From Acidobacteriota bacterium (GTDB lineage: Bacteria; Acidobacteriota; Terriglobia; Terriglobales; SCQP01), in contig DAIDIF010000291.1 in assembly GCA_027451805.1 (NCBI GenBank), positions 1-32,901 of the forward strand: a stretch of 32,901 bases of DNA, written 5' to 3'. Position numbers and translations under genes: made by a program. Under the pieces are notes generated by a model, which saw only the letters and a program-made list of their open reading frames with translations, was not told the DNA's origin and ran no database searches. This document shows, piece by piece, positions 24,082-32,517 of the stretch; the stretch's first letter is position 1, and the number at the start of each line of letters is the position of its first letter.

Positions 24082-24914
24082 CGCCCGGGAACACCATTCT
24101 CAACCGCCCTCTCGCCGCGCCCAAGCCCGCCGCGGCGCCGGCGCCGGCGCCCGCCACCCGGGTGGTGATCGAAGCGCGCAACGTCGATTTCTTTTATCAC
24201 GCCCACCAGGTGCTGTTCGGGGTCTCGCTCGAGGTCCGGCAGAACGAAATTCTGGCGCTGATCGGGCCCTCGGGCTGCGGCAAGAGCACCTTCCTGCGCA
24301 GCCTGAACCGGATGAACGACCTGATCGCCGGCGCCCGGCTGCGGGGCAGCCTGCGGATTGACGGCGAGGACATCTACGCCCCCGGCTCCGATGTCATTGC
24401 CCTGCGCCGCCGCGTGGGCATGGTGTTCCAACGGTCCAACCCCTTCCCCTTCTCGATCGAGGAAAACGTCACCTTCGGGTTGCGCGCCAACCGGCTGGCC
24501 CGCCGCCCCGGCGAACGGGTGGCGGTGGTCGAGCGCAGCCTGCGCGCCGCCGGCCTGTGGGAGGAAGGGAAGGACCGCCTGAAGAAGCCGGCGCTGGCGC
24601 TCTCCGGCGGCCAGCAGCAGCGGCTGTGCATCGCCCGCGCGCTCGCCATCGAGCCGGAAATCCTGCTCATGGACGAGCCCGCGAGCGCGCTCGACCCGAT
24701 CGCCACGGCCCGGATCGAGGAGTTGGCGCTGGAGCTCAAACAGCGCTACACCCTGGTCATCGTCACGCATAACCTGCAGCAGGCGGCCCGCATCAGCGAC
24801 CGCACCAGCTTCTTCCTCATGGGCCGCGTCATCGAGACCGCGCCCACCCAGCAGATGTTCACGCATCCCGCGGTGCAGGAGACCGAAGATTATATTACCG
24901 GCCGGTTCGGGTAG
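24078..24914 (+). CDS. pstB: Phosphate ABC transporter ATPase PstB
   Basis: PstB is the ATPase of the phosphate importer. It has 278 residues. The first 28 form an Ala/Pro-rich extension not usual in PstB. Walker A is GPSGCGKST (63-71), followed by the PstB-specific [12 protein letters not shown]. The Q-loop is [23 protein letters not shown], the signature is [16 protein letters not shown], Walker B is [13 protein letters not shown] and the H-loop is [20 protein letters not shown]. The C-terminal [11 protein letters not shown] is the common PstB ending. It is encoded apart from pstSCA, on the opposite strand between phoR (ATGA overlap) and phoU (16-bp gap). Confidence 0.96.
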   Translation: MTPGNTILNRPLAAPKPAAAPAPAPATRVVIEARNVDFFYHAHQVLFGVSLEVRQNEILALIGPSGCGKSTFLRSLNRMNDLIAGARLRGSLRIDGEDIYAPGSDVIALRRRVGMVFQRSNPFPFSIEENVTFGLRANRLARRPGERVAVVERSLRAAGLWEEGKDRLKKPALALSGGQQQRLCIARALAIEPEILLMDEPASALDPIATARIEELALELKQRYTLVIVTHNLQQAARISDRTSFFLMGRVIETAPTQQMFTHPAVQETEDYITGRFG

Positions 24915-24930
24915 GAGCGTCTAACGTCGT

Positions 24931-25638
24931 ATGGAAACTGCCCCGGTTCGCAAACATTTCAAAGAAGAGCTCGAGGATCTGCGCGAGCGCGTCATTTACA
25001 TGGGCGGTCTGGTCGAGACCGCCATCCACCGCAGCCTGGAGTCAGTGCTGCAGCGCGACCCGGAACTCGCCGAAGCCGTGACCGGCGAGCTCGAGCCGGA
25101 GATCAACCGCCTTCAGGTGGAGGTGGACGAGCGCGCCCTGCGGCTCATGGCGCTGCAACAGCCGCTGGCCATGGACCTGCGCTTCATCGCCGCCGTGCTC
25201 AAGATCGGCAACGACCTGGAGCGCATGGCCGATCTGGCGGTGAACATCGCCCAGGGCGCGTCGCACCTGATCGAGCTACCGCTGGCTTCGCTGCGCGTCG
25301 ATCTGCCGTTGATGGCCGAGCGCGCGGGCAAGATGCTGCGCGCCGCGCTCGACGCCTTCATGACCCGCGACGCCGAGCTGGCGCGCACGGTGCTGGTGGC
25401 CGACGAGGAGGTGGACAATCTGCGCGACCTCATCTATCGCCAGCTCATCCGCTCCATGGTGGCCGATTCACGCGAGGTCGAGCGCAGCCTGGCGCTGATG
25501 TTCGTCGCCCGCAATCTGGAGCGCATCGCCGACCACGCCACCAACATCGCCGAAGACGTCATCTTTTGGGTCGAAGGGGTGGACGTTCGGCACCACTTCG
25601 CCGAAACCAAGCCCCCCGCCGCCCCCAACCCCGCGTGA
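24931..25638 (+). CDS. phoU: Phosphate signalling protein PhoU
   Basis: PhoU is a peripheral helical protein that represses the Pho response by linking PstB/PstSCA to PhoR. The 235-residue length is normal. Two three-helix repeats are seen. Repeat 1 has LRERVIYMGGLVETAIHRSLESVLQRDPELA and MALQQPLAMDLRFIAAVLKIGNDLERMADLAVNIA. Repeat 2 has AGKMLRAALDAFMTRDAELARTVLVADEEVD and ALMFVARNLERIADHATNIAEDVIFWVEG. The E/DxxxD metal-cluster residues of each repeat are kept (NDLERMAD and RNLERIAD). The gene lies between pstB and phoB with short gaps, in one operon. Confidence 0.96.
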   Translation: METAPVRKHFKEELEDLRERVIYMGGLVETAIHRSLESVLQRDPELAEAVTGELEPEINRLQVEVDERALRLMALQQPLAMDLRFIAAVLKIGNDLERMADLAVNIAQGASHLIELPLASLRVDLPLMAERAGKMLRAALDAFMTRDAELARTVLVADEEVDNLRDLIYRQLIRSMVADSREVERSLALMFVARNLERIADHATNIAEDVIFWVEGVDVRHHFAETKPPAAPNPA

Positions 25639-25645
25639 CTCCTTG

Positions 25646-26347
25646 ATGAACGCCCGCCCCCGCATCCTGCTGGTCGAGGACGATCCCCACGTCAGCCGCC
25701 TGGTCGCGACCCAACTGGAGAGCGAGGGCTTCGCGGTCACCCTCAACGCCACCGGCGGCGGATTCCTGGAGCAACTGGAGGAGATCGAGCCGCGGCTGGT
25801 GATTCTCGATCTCATGCTGCCGCTGGCGCACGGCTTCGAGCTCCTGCGCCGCCTGCGCCAGCATCCCCGCTTTGGGCGCACGCCGGTGCTGGTGCTCACC
25901 GCCCTGGGGGATGAGAGCGACCGCATCCACGGCCTCGACCTGGGCGCCGACGACTACGTGCACAAGCCCTTCAGCGCGCGCGAACTGGCGGCGCGCGTGC
26001 GCGCCCGGCTGCGCGGGGCGCCCGAAGGCGCTCCCGCCAAGCTGGCCGCCGCCGGCCTCGAACTCGATCTCAAAGCCCGCACCGCCCAGGCCGCCGGCCG
26101 GCCGCTGGCGCTCAGCGACACCGAGTACCGCCTGCTCGCCTTCTTTCTCAAGTCCCCCGGCACCGCCTTCACCCGCCGCCAGATCGTCGCCGGCGTCTGG
26201 TCGCCGCAGCATTACATCACCGACCGCGCGGTCGATGTCCACATCCTGCGCCTGCGCCAGAAGATCGAAGAGAACCCCGAACAACCGCGCCGCGTGGTCG
26301 CGGTGCGCGGGGTGGGCTATCGCCTCGACAACGACGCCTCCGCCTGA
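25646..26347 (+). CDS. phoB: PhoB-like OmpR-family response regulator
   Basis: This 233-residue response regulator is predicted to activate Pho genes after phosphorylation by PhoR. The receiver (1-120) has the acidic pair in LLVEDD, phospho-acceptor D55 in LVILDLMLPL, T85 and K107 in VHKPFS. The OmpR/PhoB winged-helix domain (about 130-230) has LSDTEYRLLAFFLKSPGTAFTRRQI. Its recognition helix ITDRAVDVHILRLRQKIEE is close to that of E. coli PhoB, which suits the exact E. coli-type Pho box found at 22769. ATG 25646 is preferred to TTG 25643, and the gap from phoU is 7 bases. Confidence 0.93.
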   Translation: MNARPRILLVEDDPHVSRLVATQLESEGFAVTLNATGGGFLEQLEEIEPRLVILDLMLPLAHGFELLRRLRQHPRFGRTPVLVLTALGDESDRIHGLDLGADDYVHKPFSARELAARVRARLRGAPEGAPAKLAAAGLELDLKARTAQAAGRPLALSDTEYRLLAFFLKSPGTAFTRRQIVAGVWSPQHYITDRAVDVHILRLRQKIEENPEQPRRVVAVRGVGYRLDNDASA

Positions 26348-26439
26348 GCGCGCGCCCGGCCCCGGCGCCGCGCCGCCCCTGGCACCCGCAGCGCGCCCAT
26401 CGCTTCCCCTCGCGGTGGGACATAGTTGCCACCGCGCCC

Positions 26440-26461
26440 CCCCCGTTCGGGGGTGTATAGT
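26440..26461 (+). promoter_or_regulatory. GC hairpin and -10-like box upstream of the hybrid kinase
   Basis: CCCCCG-TT-CGGGGG (26440-26453) can form a short hairpin, followed after two bases by TATAGT (26456-26461), a good -10 hexamer. No fitting -35 is seen. The hairpin lacks a U tract, so it is a poor terminator for phoB. The rest of the 256-bp gap holds only the leader ORF described separately. Confidence 0.35.
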
Positions 26462-26541
26462 GAGGCATTCGCGGTACAGCGCGGTCGCGGGCGCGGTGCC
26501 CGAGGCAAGGCCTATGCCAGGGAATGAAGGAGGTCAGGGGA

Positions 26542-26607
26542 GTGCCGCCGGCCGGGCGCGCGCGCCGCGAGCCGGCGCGGAAGGCGACCTTCCTTCCGGC
26601 AGCATGA
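26542..26607 (+). CDS. Possible leader peptide coupled to the hybrid kinase
   Basis: A 21-residue Arg/Ala/Pro-rich frame ([21 protein letters not shown]) starts at GTG 26542. The strongest Shine-Dalgarno in the window, GAAGGAGGT (26526-26534), lies upstream with about 8 bases after GGAGG. Its TGA overlaps the kinase ATG as ATGA. No in-frame kinase start sits at a useful distance from this Shine-Dalgarno, so coupling through the leader is the simplest reading. Confidence 0.4.
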   Translation: MPPAGRARREPARKATFLPAA

Positions 26608-29426
26608 CCCCGGTCGCGCCGCTTCCGCGCCGCTGGGTGCGCGAGACGGCCCTGCTCGCCGCCATCTTCCTTTTGACCTGGCTGCTCGATGTCTTCATCG
26701 GCCGGCTGCACGGTGCAGACGGACTGCATTCGGTTGTCCTCGCGCTCGCTGTTACCGGTCTCGCCGGCCTCGCCCTGGCCATCCGCGGACGTGGCACGCG
26801 CCAGGATCTGTTCCGCCAGTACAAGGCGCTGTTTGAAGGCAACCCATTTCCGATGTGGATCTACGACGTGGACGACCTGCGCTTCCTGGCCGTCAACGAG
26901 TCCGCCTGCGCCAAGTACGGCTACACCCAGGAAGAATTCCTCTCCAAGTCCATCCTCGACATCCGCCCCGCCGAGGATCATGAATTGGTGCGGGCCGCCG
27001 TCGCCGGCCGCGCCCCCAGCCAGGGCGACATCTTTCGTCATCTCACCCAATCCGGCGAACTGATCTACGCCGAGATCACCTCGCAGTGGGTGCGCTGGAA
27101 TGGGCGCAACGCCCGCATGACCCTCGCCCGCGACGTCACCGGCCAGCTCCGCACCCAGACCCGACTCGCCCGCAGCGAGGAACGCCTGCGGCTGGTGCTC
27201 GACTCCACCGGCGAGGGCATCTACTCCGTCAACCTCGACAACGTCTGCGACTGGTGCAACCCCGCCGCCGCCCGCCTGCTGGGGTACAGCTCGGTCTACG
27301 ACCTGATCGGCAAGAACACCCACCTGCTCTTTCACCACACCCGCGCCGACGGCTCCCCCTACCCGCCCGAGCAGTGCCGCACCATGCTCGCCGCCTTCGA
27401 AGGCCGCGGCATCGAAGCCGACGATGAAATGTTCTGGCGCGCCGACGGCAGCGGATTCCACGCCAGTTGCCGCAGCTATCCCATCGTCCGCAACAACCGC
27501 CCCGAGGGTGTGGTCGTCATCTTTTCCAACATCGAGGACAAGCGCAAGGCCGACGAGGCCCTGCGCCTCAGCGAGGCCCGCTTTCGCGCCCTGGCCGACT
27601 CCGGCATCGTCGGCCTGGCGATCGGCACCTACGAGGGTCCGATGGTGGAGGCCAACGCCGCCTTCCTCGCCATGCTGGGCTACGACGGCGCCGACCTCGC
27701 CGCCGGGCGGGTGCGCTGGGATGCCGCCATCGCCCCCGAGTTCCGCGAGCGGGCGCTGCGCGCCAGCTCGATGCTGCGCGAGGGCAAGCCGGTGCTTCCC
27801 TGGCGCGCCGCCTTCGTGCGCAAGGACGGCGCCCGCGTCCCCCTCCTGGTCGCGCTCGTCCCCCAGCCCGGCGGCGCCATCTGCATCACCGTGGACCTGA
27901 CCGAGCTGCAGAAGGCGCAGGAGTCGCTGCGCGCCACCGAGCAGCGCTACCGGCAACTGTTCGAACGCGACCTCGCCGGCGTCTTCAGCCTGGCCGAAGA
28001 CGGGCGCATCCTGGACGCCAACCCCGCCTTCGCCCGCCTCGCCGGCTACGCCGGCCGCGACGAGCTGCTCGCCGCCAACCCGCCGACTCTGCTGCCCGGC
28101 CTGTCCGCCCTGCTCGCCGCCCTGGCCCGCGACGGCGCCTTCACCAACCGCGAGCTCGAGCTCCAGCCGCGCCAGGGCGGCAGCGTCTCCGTGCTCGCCA
28201 ACCTCGCCGTGACCGAGGCCGATGCCGACCTCCCGCGCCGGATCGAAGGTACGGTCATTGACCTGAGCGATTACAAGAACCTCGAACAGCAGTTCCGCCA
28301 GGCGCAGAAGATGGAGAGCATCGGCCAGCTCGCCGGCGGCGTCGCGCACGACTTCAACAACCTGCTCACCGTCATCACCGGCTACAGCCAGATGCTGATG
28401 GCCCGCCCCACCATGCCCGAACCGGTGCGCAAGAACCTGGCCCAGATTGACCGCGCTGCCATGCGCGCCGCCGCCCTCACCCGCCAGTTGCTCGCCTTCA
28501 GCCGCCAGCAGGTGTTGGAGCCGCAGGTACTCGATCTCAATGTGGTCATCGAGAGCGCGGCCGCGATGCTGCGCCGCGTGATTGGGGAAAATTACGAGCT
28601 CGTGGTTCGCCTGGAGGCGAATCTTCCCAAGATCAGGGCCGATCCCGGCCAGCTCGAGCAGGTGCTGATGAATCTGGCGGTCAACGCCCGCGACGCCATG
28701 CCCGGCGGCGGCAAGATCGTGATCGAGACCCAACCCGCCGCGCTCGACGCCGCCTATAGCCGCGAGCACCCCGGCGTCGCCCCCGGCGACTATGTCCTGT
28801 TCGCCGTCACCGACACCGGGGTCGGCATGGACGAGGCCACCCGCGCCCACGTCTTCGAGCCCTTTTTCACCACCAAGCCCGTCGGCCGCGGCACCGGCCT
28901 CGGCCTGGCCACGGTCTTCGGCATCGTCAAGCAGAGCGGGGGAACCATTTCCGTTTATTCCGAGCCCGGCCGCGGCACCTCGATGAAGATTTATCTCCCG
29001 GTCTTCCAGGGCGCGACGGCGGCGGCCGCCGCCGAAGCGGCCGCCGCCACGCCCACGGTCGGCAGCGAGACCATCCTCCTGGTCGAGGACGAGCCCGAGG
29101 TGCGCACCTATCTGAACGAAGTGTTGCTCGACCTGGGCTATACCGTACTCAGCGCCGCCCATCCCAACCAGGCGCGCGAGCTCAGCCGCAGCCACTCCGG
29201 CGCCATCCATCTCCTGCTCAGCGACGTGATCCTGCCCGAGAGCAACGGCCCCGCGCTCGCCACGGAACTTCGCCGCCTCCGCCCCGACATGCAGGTGCTC
29301 TATGTCTCCGGCTACCCCACCCAGGCCATCATCGCCAGCGGCGCCCTCCACGCCGATGCCGCCTTCCTGCACAAGCCCTTCACCCCCGCCGCCCTGGCCG
29401 CCAAACTCCGCTCCCTGCTGCGCTGA
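26604..29426 (+). CDS. Hybrid sensor histidine kinase with four PAS domains and a C-terminal receiver
   Basis: This membrane sensor has 940 residues from ATG 26604. Two TM helices lie at about 13-31 and 39-57. Four PAS-type domains follow, starting near residues 72 ([16 protein letters not shown]), 195 ([16 protein letters not shown]), 330 ([16 protein letters not shown]) and 449 ([16 protein letters not shown]). The HisKA helix [29 protein letters not shown] carries H582. The HATPase domain has [36 protein letters not shown] and [18 protein letters not shown]. The receiver (about 823-940) has [10 protein letters not shown]874 in [11 protein letters not shown] and HKPFTP. PAS2 holds C215-x-x-C218. 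The signal and output partner are unknown. A start at ATG 26514 would be in frame but has no good ribosome site. It follows phoB but probably has its own promoter. Confidence 0.9.
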   Translation: MTPVAPLPRRWVRETALLAAIFLLTWLLDVFIGRLHGADGLHSVVLALAVTGLAGLALAIRGRGTRQDLFRQYKALFEGNPFPMWIYDVDDLRFLAVNESACAKYGYTQEEFLSKSILDIRPAEDHELVRAAVAGRAPSQGDIFRHLTQSGELIYAEITSQWVRWNGRNARMTLARDVTGQLRTQTRLARSEERLRLVLDSTGEGIYSVNLDNVCDWCNPAAARLLGYSSVYDLIGKNTHLLFHHTRADGSPYPPEQCRTMLAAFEGRGIEADDEMFWRADGSGFHASCRSYPIVRNNRPEGVVVIFSNIEDKRKADEALRLSEARFRALADSGIVGLAIGTYEGPMVEANAAFLAMLGYDGADLAAGRVRWDAAIAPEFRERALRASSMLREGKPVLPWRAAFVRKDGARVPLLVALVPQPGGAICITVDLTELQKAQESLRATEQRYRQLFERDLAGVFSLAEDGRILDANPAFARLAGYAGRDELLAANPPTLLPGLSALLAALARDGAFTNRELELQPRQGGSVSVLANLAVTEADADLPRRIEGTVIDLSDYKNLEQQFRQAQKMESIGQLAGGVAHDFNNLLTVITGYSQMLMARPTMPEPVRKNLAQIDRAAMRAAALTRQLLAFSRQQVLEPQVLDLNVVIESAAAMLRRVIGENYELVVRLEANLPKIRADPGQLEQVLMNLAVNARDAMPGGGKIVIETQPAALDAAYSREHPGVAPGDYVLFAVTDTGVGMDEATRAHVFEPFFTTKPVGRGTGLGLATVFGIVKQSGGTISVYSEPGRGTSMKIYLPVFQGATAAAAAEAAAATPTVGSETILLVEDEPEVRTYLNEVLLDLGYTVLSAAHPNQARELSRSHSGAIHLLLSDVILPESNGPALATELRRLRPDMQVLYVSGYPTQAIIASGALHADAAFLHKPFTPAALAAKLRSLLR

Positions 29427-29473
29427 CCGCCGAACCAGCGGCGGGCGGCCGCAGGCGTGGGACCAAGCCCCCC

Positions 29474-30772
29474 CTACACCACCGCCCGCGCCACCGCCGC
29501 CGTGGTCAGCGCGAACGTCAACCACCCCAGCCAGCGCACCGCCCGCCGGTTACGCCATGGCCCCATTACTTTGGCGTCGCCGGTCAGCAGAATCAGCAGC
29601 AGAATCAGCACCGGCGCCAGCGCCCCCTGCACCAGGCCCGCGCCCACCAGCGCCCGCATCGGGTTCACCCCCGCCAGGTTGATCCCCACGGCCGCCGCCG
29701 TCACCGCGGCGATGACCGCATAAAATTCGCGCGCCTCCCGCGGCCGCGCCGAGAGTCCGCTCTTCCAGCCCATCGCCTCGCACCCCACGTAGGCCGCCCC
29801 CACCGTCATCACCGGCACCGCCAGCATCCCCGCGCCGATCACCCCGGCGGCAAACAGCGCCCCCGCCGCCGGCCCCGCCAGCGGCTGCAGCGCCCGCGCC
29901 GCCTCGGCCGCGCTCTGGATGTGGTACAGACCCGCCGGATACAAGGTCGCCGCCGCCGCCAGGAGGATGAAGTACATCACCAACGTGGTGAAGAACATCC
30001 CCAACATCACGTCCCACGCCGTCGCCCGCAGGTGGGCCGCTGTCGTCCCCTTGCGGTCGCTCAGCCGCCGCCGCCCCAGCGAGACGTCTTCCTCGACTTC
30101 GTGGCTCGCCTGCCACACGAACAGATAGGGCGACAGCGAAGTGCCGATCATCGCCATCACCATTGTCCAGTACGCCCGCCCGAACGGCCCGCGCGGCCAC
30201 AGCGTCGCCCGCACCACCTCGCCCGCCGGCGGATGCGCCAGAATCGCCGCCCCCGCATACGCCAACAGCGCCAGCGCCAGCCAGCGGAACACGCGCCGGA
30301 TCCATCGGTAGGAGCCGAAGATCTGCAGCGCCAGAATCCCACCCGCAGTCACGCCGATCACCGCCAACTCCGGCACCGGCAGCAGCAGCCGCACCGAGGC
30401 CGCGATACCGCCTAAATCCGCTCCGGCTTCGATGGTGTTGCCGATCACCAGCAACAGCACCACCGCCGCCAGCACCCCGCGCGGATAACGCGCCCGGATC
30501 GCCGCCGCCAACCCCTGTCCCGAGACCTGGCCGAGCTTGGCCGCCATGTACACCGTGACCGCCATCAGCGGCAACAGCGCCGGCGCCGCCCACAACACCC
30601 CCGTCCCAAAGAGCGCTCCGGCGCTGGCGTAGGTGCCGATCGCCGAGGGATCGTCGTCCGCCGCGCCCGTGATCACGCCCAGGCCGACGGCACGCACCGT
30701 GCCGCCGGGGCCGTGCCCGGGCAGATGGGGAAGCGGGCGCCGCGCCACGCGGCGTTCTACCAGAACTGACAT
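29474..30772 (-). CDS. NRAMP-related divalent metal transporter (non-canonical clade)
   Basis: This polytopic membrane protein of 432 residues has about eleven TM helices and the NRAMP/LeuT-fold pattern. The TM1 motif reads GADDDPSAIGTYASAGALFG where classical Mn/Fe NRAMPs have DPGN. The TM6 motif reads MIGTSLSPYLFVWQASHEVEED where they have the metal-binding MPH. Both changes are shared with a sister clade commonly annotated as divalent metal cation transporters, so metal choice should not be assumed to be Mn or Fe. ATG 30772 is used, since a longer frame from 30886 adds 38 Arg/Gly-rich residues overlapping the terminator of htrA. It converges with the hybrid kinase gene, 47 bases apart. Confidence 0.85.
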   Translation of the reverse strand: MSVLVERRVARRPLPHLPGHGPGGTVRAVGLGVITGAADDDPSAIGTYASAGALFGTGVLWAAPALLPLMAVTVYMAAKLGQVSGQGLAAAIRARYPRGVLAAVVLLLVIGNTIEAGADLGGIAASVRLLLPVPELAVIGVTAGGILALQIFGSYRWIRRVFRWLALALLAYAGAAILAHPPAGEVVRATLWPRGPFGRAYWTMVMAMIGTSLSPYLFVWQASHEVEEDVSLGRRRLSDRKGTTAAHLRATAWDVMLGMFFTTLVMYFILLAAAATLYPAGLYHIQSAAEAARALQPLAGPAAGALFAAGVIGAGMLAVPVMTVGAAYVGCEAMGWKSGLSARPREAREFYAVIAAVTAAAVGINLAGVNPMRALVGAGLVQGALAPVLILLLILLTGDAKVMGPWRNRRAVRWLGWLTFALTTAAVARAVV

Positions 30773-30844
30773 GCGAGAAGCTGCAGCGTGAGAGCCTCCG
30801 CCCGGACGGCGGGGTTGCTTGCGCCTGCGCCTTTGGTCTCGCGC

Positions 30845-30878
30845 AAAAAAAGAGCGGGCGCCGCGGCGCCCGCTCTTT
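30845..30878 (-). terminator. Intrinsic terminator of the htrA-like gene
   Basis: On the minus strand an AGAGCGGGCGCC/GGCGCCCGCTCT stem (12 bp plus flanking A-T pairs) with a GC loop is followed directly by seven T residues. It lies 20 bases past the protease stop codon. Confidence 0.92.
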
Positions 30879-30898
30879 CCAGCCATCTGCAGCCATTT

Positions 30899-32446
30899 CT
30901 ACTGCTGCGGCTGCACCGGAACGATGATGTTACCGCTGCTGTTGTGCACCAGCAGCAGCACATCCTTGCCCGGCGCGGTCGCCTGCAACTGGTGCTGCAG
31001 GCTTTGGACCGTGCGCACCGGATGCTGGTTGATCTGCTCGATCACGTCCCCGCGTCCGATGCCGGCCAACATCGCCGGGCCGCCCGGGGTGACCGAATCC
31101 ACCACGAGCCCGTTCACCGAGTCCGGCAGTTGCAATTGCCCGCGCAGGCTGGGCGTCAGCGGTTCGACGGTTGCGCCCAGCTTGGGGGTATGGTTCGCGC
31201 CGGCCGACGCCGGCGCGGCCGCGCCGCTGCCGCTGTTGGCGTTATCGTAGTTGCCCATGGTCACCGTGAAGGTCATGGGCTTGCCGTCCCGCATCACCGC
31301 GACCTTGGCCACGCTGCCGGGGGCGGCGTCACCGGTCAGGTTTTGCAGGTCGGTGCCGTTCTCCACCTTGTGGCCGTTGAAGCCGGTTACCACGTCGTAG
31401 GGTTTGAGCCCCGCCGCTTCCGCCGGGCTGCCGGCGTTCACCTGGTTCACCAGCGCGCCGCGCGTGTCCGCCTCGTTCAGCGAGCTGGCGATGCCCGGGG
31501 TTACGTCGGTGACGTCAATGCCGAGGTAGCCGCGGTTCACCTTGCCGTGCTCGATCAACTGCGCCGCCACCGTCTTCACCAGGTTGCTGGGAATCGCGAA
31601 CCCGATGCCCTCGGAGGCGCCCGAGGTGCTCAGCATCTCGGTGTTGATCCCGATCACGTCGCCCCAGGCGTCCACCAGCGGGCCGCCGGAGTTGCCGTGG
31701 TTGATCGCCGCGTCGGTCTGGATGTACGACCCGCGCGAATCCGGACCGTCGGAGAGCACCCGGCTGCGGTTGACCGCGCTCACGATGCCGCGCGTCACCG
31801 AGAAGTCCATGCCCAGCGGATCGCCGATCGCCAGCACCGCCTCGCCCGGCTTCACCTGGCGGCTGTCGCCGAAGGCCGCACTTCTCAAGCCGGTGGCGTC
31901 AATTTTGACCACCGCCAGATCGCTGGCCTTATCCCGCCCCACCACCTTGGCGTCGAACCGCCGCTGGTCGTGCAGCGTCACCCAGACGTGCTTGGCGCCG
32001 TTGACCACGTGGTTGTTGGTCACGATGTAGCCGTCGGGCGAGACGATCACGCCCGTGCCCAGCGCCTCAAACGGCTGGGGCTGCGGGCGCATCGGGCCCT
32101 GGAACTGGAAGAACTGCCGGAACGGCCCGGGAATCTGCTCCGGCCCCATCTCGCTCACGCCGCGGGGCTTGGTCTCGCCCGCGACCCGGATGTTCACCAC
32201 CGCCGGCATCATGCGCTGCGCGATCGCCTCCGTCGCCTCGCTGAGCGACACCAGCGGCGCCACTTCGTGGCTCGGCAGCGGCGGCAGGTTGCTGACCATG
32301 GGGTCGGCCGCCGCCTTCGCCGTGCCCGGCAGTTTGATCATTCCAGTGGAGGCCATCAGGGTGGCCGCCAGCGCGATCACCCCCGCGCCGGTGAGCTTGC
32401 CATGCTTGGCCATGCTTTGAAAAACACTACGAGCGTTCGAGTTCAT
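30899..32446 (-). CDS. Periplasmic serine protease HtrA/DegP family
   Basis: This 515-residue envelope protease and chaperone degrades misfolded periplasmic proteins. An N-terminal signal or anchor segment (about 18-37, LTGAGVIALAATLMASTGMI) precedes a trypsin-like domain (about 65-280) with the full triad: H146 in VTNNHVV, D176 in KASDLAVVKI and S253 in GNSGGPLVD. PDZ1 spans about 300-395 (NRGYLGIDVTDVTPGIA, VNAGSPAEAAGLKPYDVVTGFNG). PDZ2 spans about 420-510 (GLVVDSVTPGGPAMLAGIGRGDVIEQINQHPV). The loop after the signal has a Gln/Pro/Phe-rich insert (about 105-127). A clear Shine-Dalgarno (AAAGGAG) lies 8 bases before ATG 32446. A strong terminator follows. I give no symbol because degP, degQ and mucD-type members cannot be told apart here. 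Confidence 0.95.
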   Translation of the reverse strand: MNSNARSVFQSMAKHGKLTGAGVIALAATLMASTGMIKLPGTAKAAADPMVSNLPPLPSHEVAPLVSLSEATEAIAQRMMPAVVNIRVAGETKPRGVSEMGPEQIPGPFRQFFQFQGPMRPQPQPFEALGTGVIVSPDGYIVTNNHVVNGAKHVWVTLHDQRRFDAKVVGRDKASDLAVVKIDATGLRSAAFGDSRQVKPGEAVLAIGDPLGMDFSVTRGIVSAVNRSRVLSDGPDSRGSYIQTDAAINHGNSGGPLVDAWGDVIGINTEMLSTSGASEGIGFAIPSNLVKTVAAQLIEHGKVNRGYLGIDVTDVTPGIASSLNEADTRGALVNQVNAGSPAEAAGLKPYDVVTGFNGHKVENGTDLQNLTGDAAPGSVAKVAVMRDGKPMTFTVTMGNYDNANSGSGAAAPASAGANHTPKLGATVEPLTPSLRGQLQLPDSVNGLVVDSVTPGGPAMLAGIGRGDVIEQINQHPVRTVQSLQHQLQATAPGKDVLLLVHNSSGNIIVPVQPQQ

Positions 32447-32485
32447 ACCAACTCTCCTTTCGACACTTTCGGATTGTTTCGGGAT

Positions 32486-32503
32486 CCCGGCGCGGCCGCC
32501 GGG
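32486..32503 (-). other. GC hairpin between the end gene and htrA
   Basis: CCCGGCG-CGGC-CGCCGGG forms a 7-bp stem with a 4-base loop, 14 bases past the stop of the upstream minus-strand gene. No U tract follows, so at most it is a weak terminator or mRNA-stabilising element. Confidence 0.35.
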
Positions 32504-32517
32504 TCAAACGTTGCCGC

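Noticed and set aside
26514-26603. Longer hybrid kinase start at ATG 26514
   Set aside because: In frame, but it has no ribosome site and the added 30 residues are low-complexity. The strong Shine-Dalgarno lies downstream of it.
26217-29525. Minus-strand open frame of 1102 codons opposite the hybrid kinase
   Set aside because: Gly/Ala/Val/Asp-rich shadow of PAS, HisKA and receiver coding sequence.
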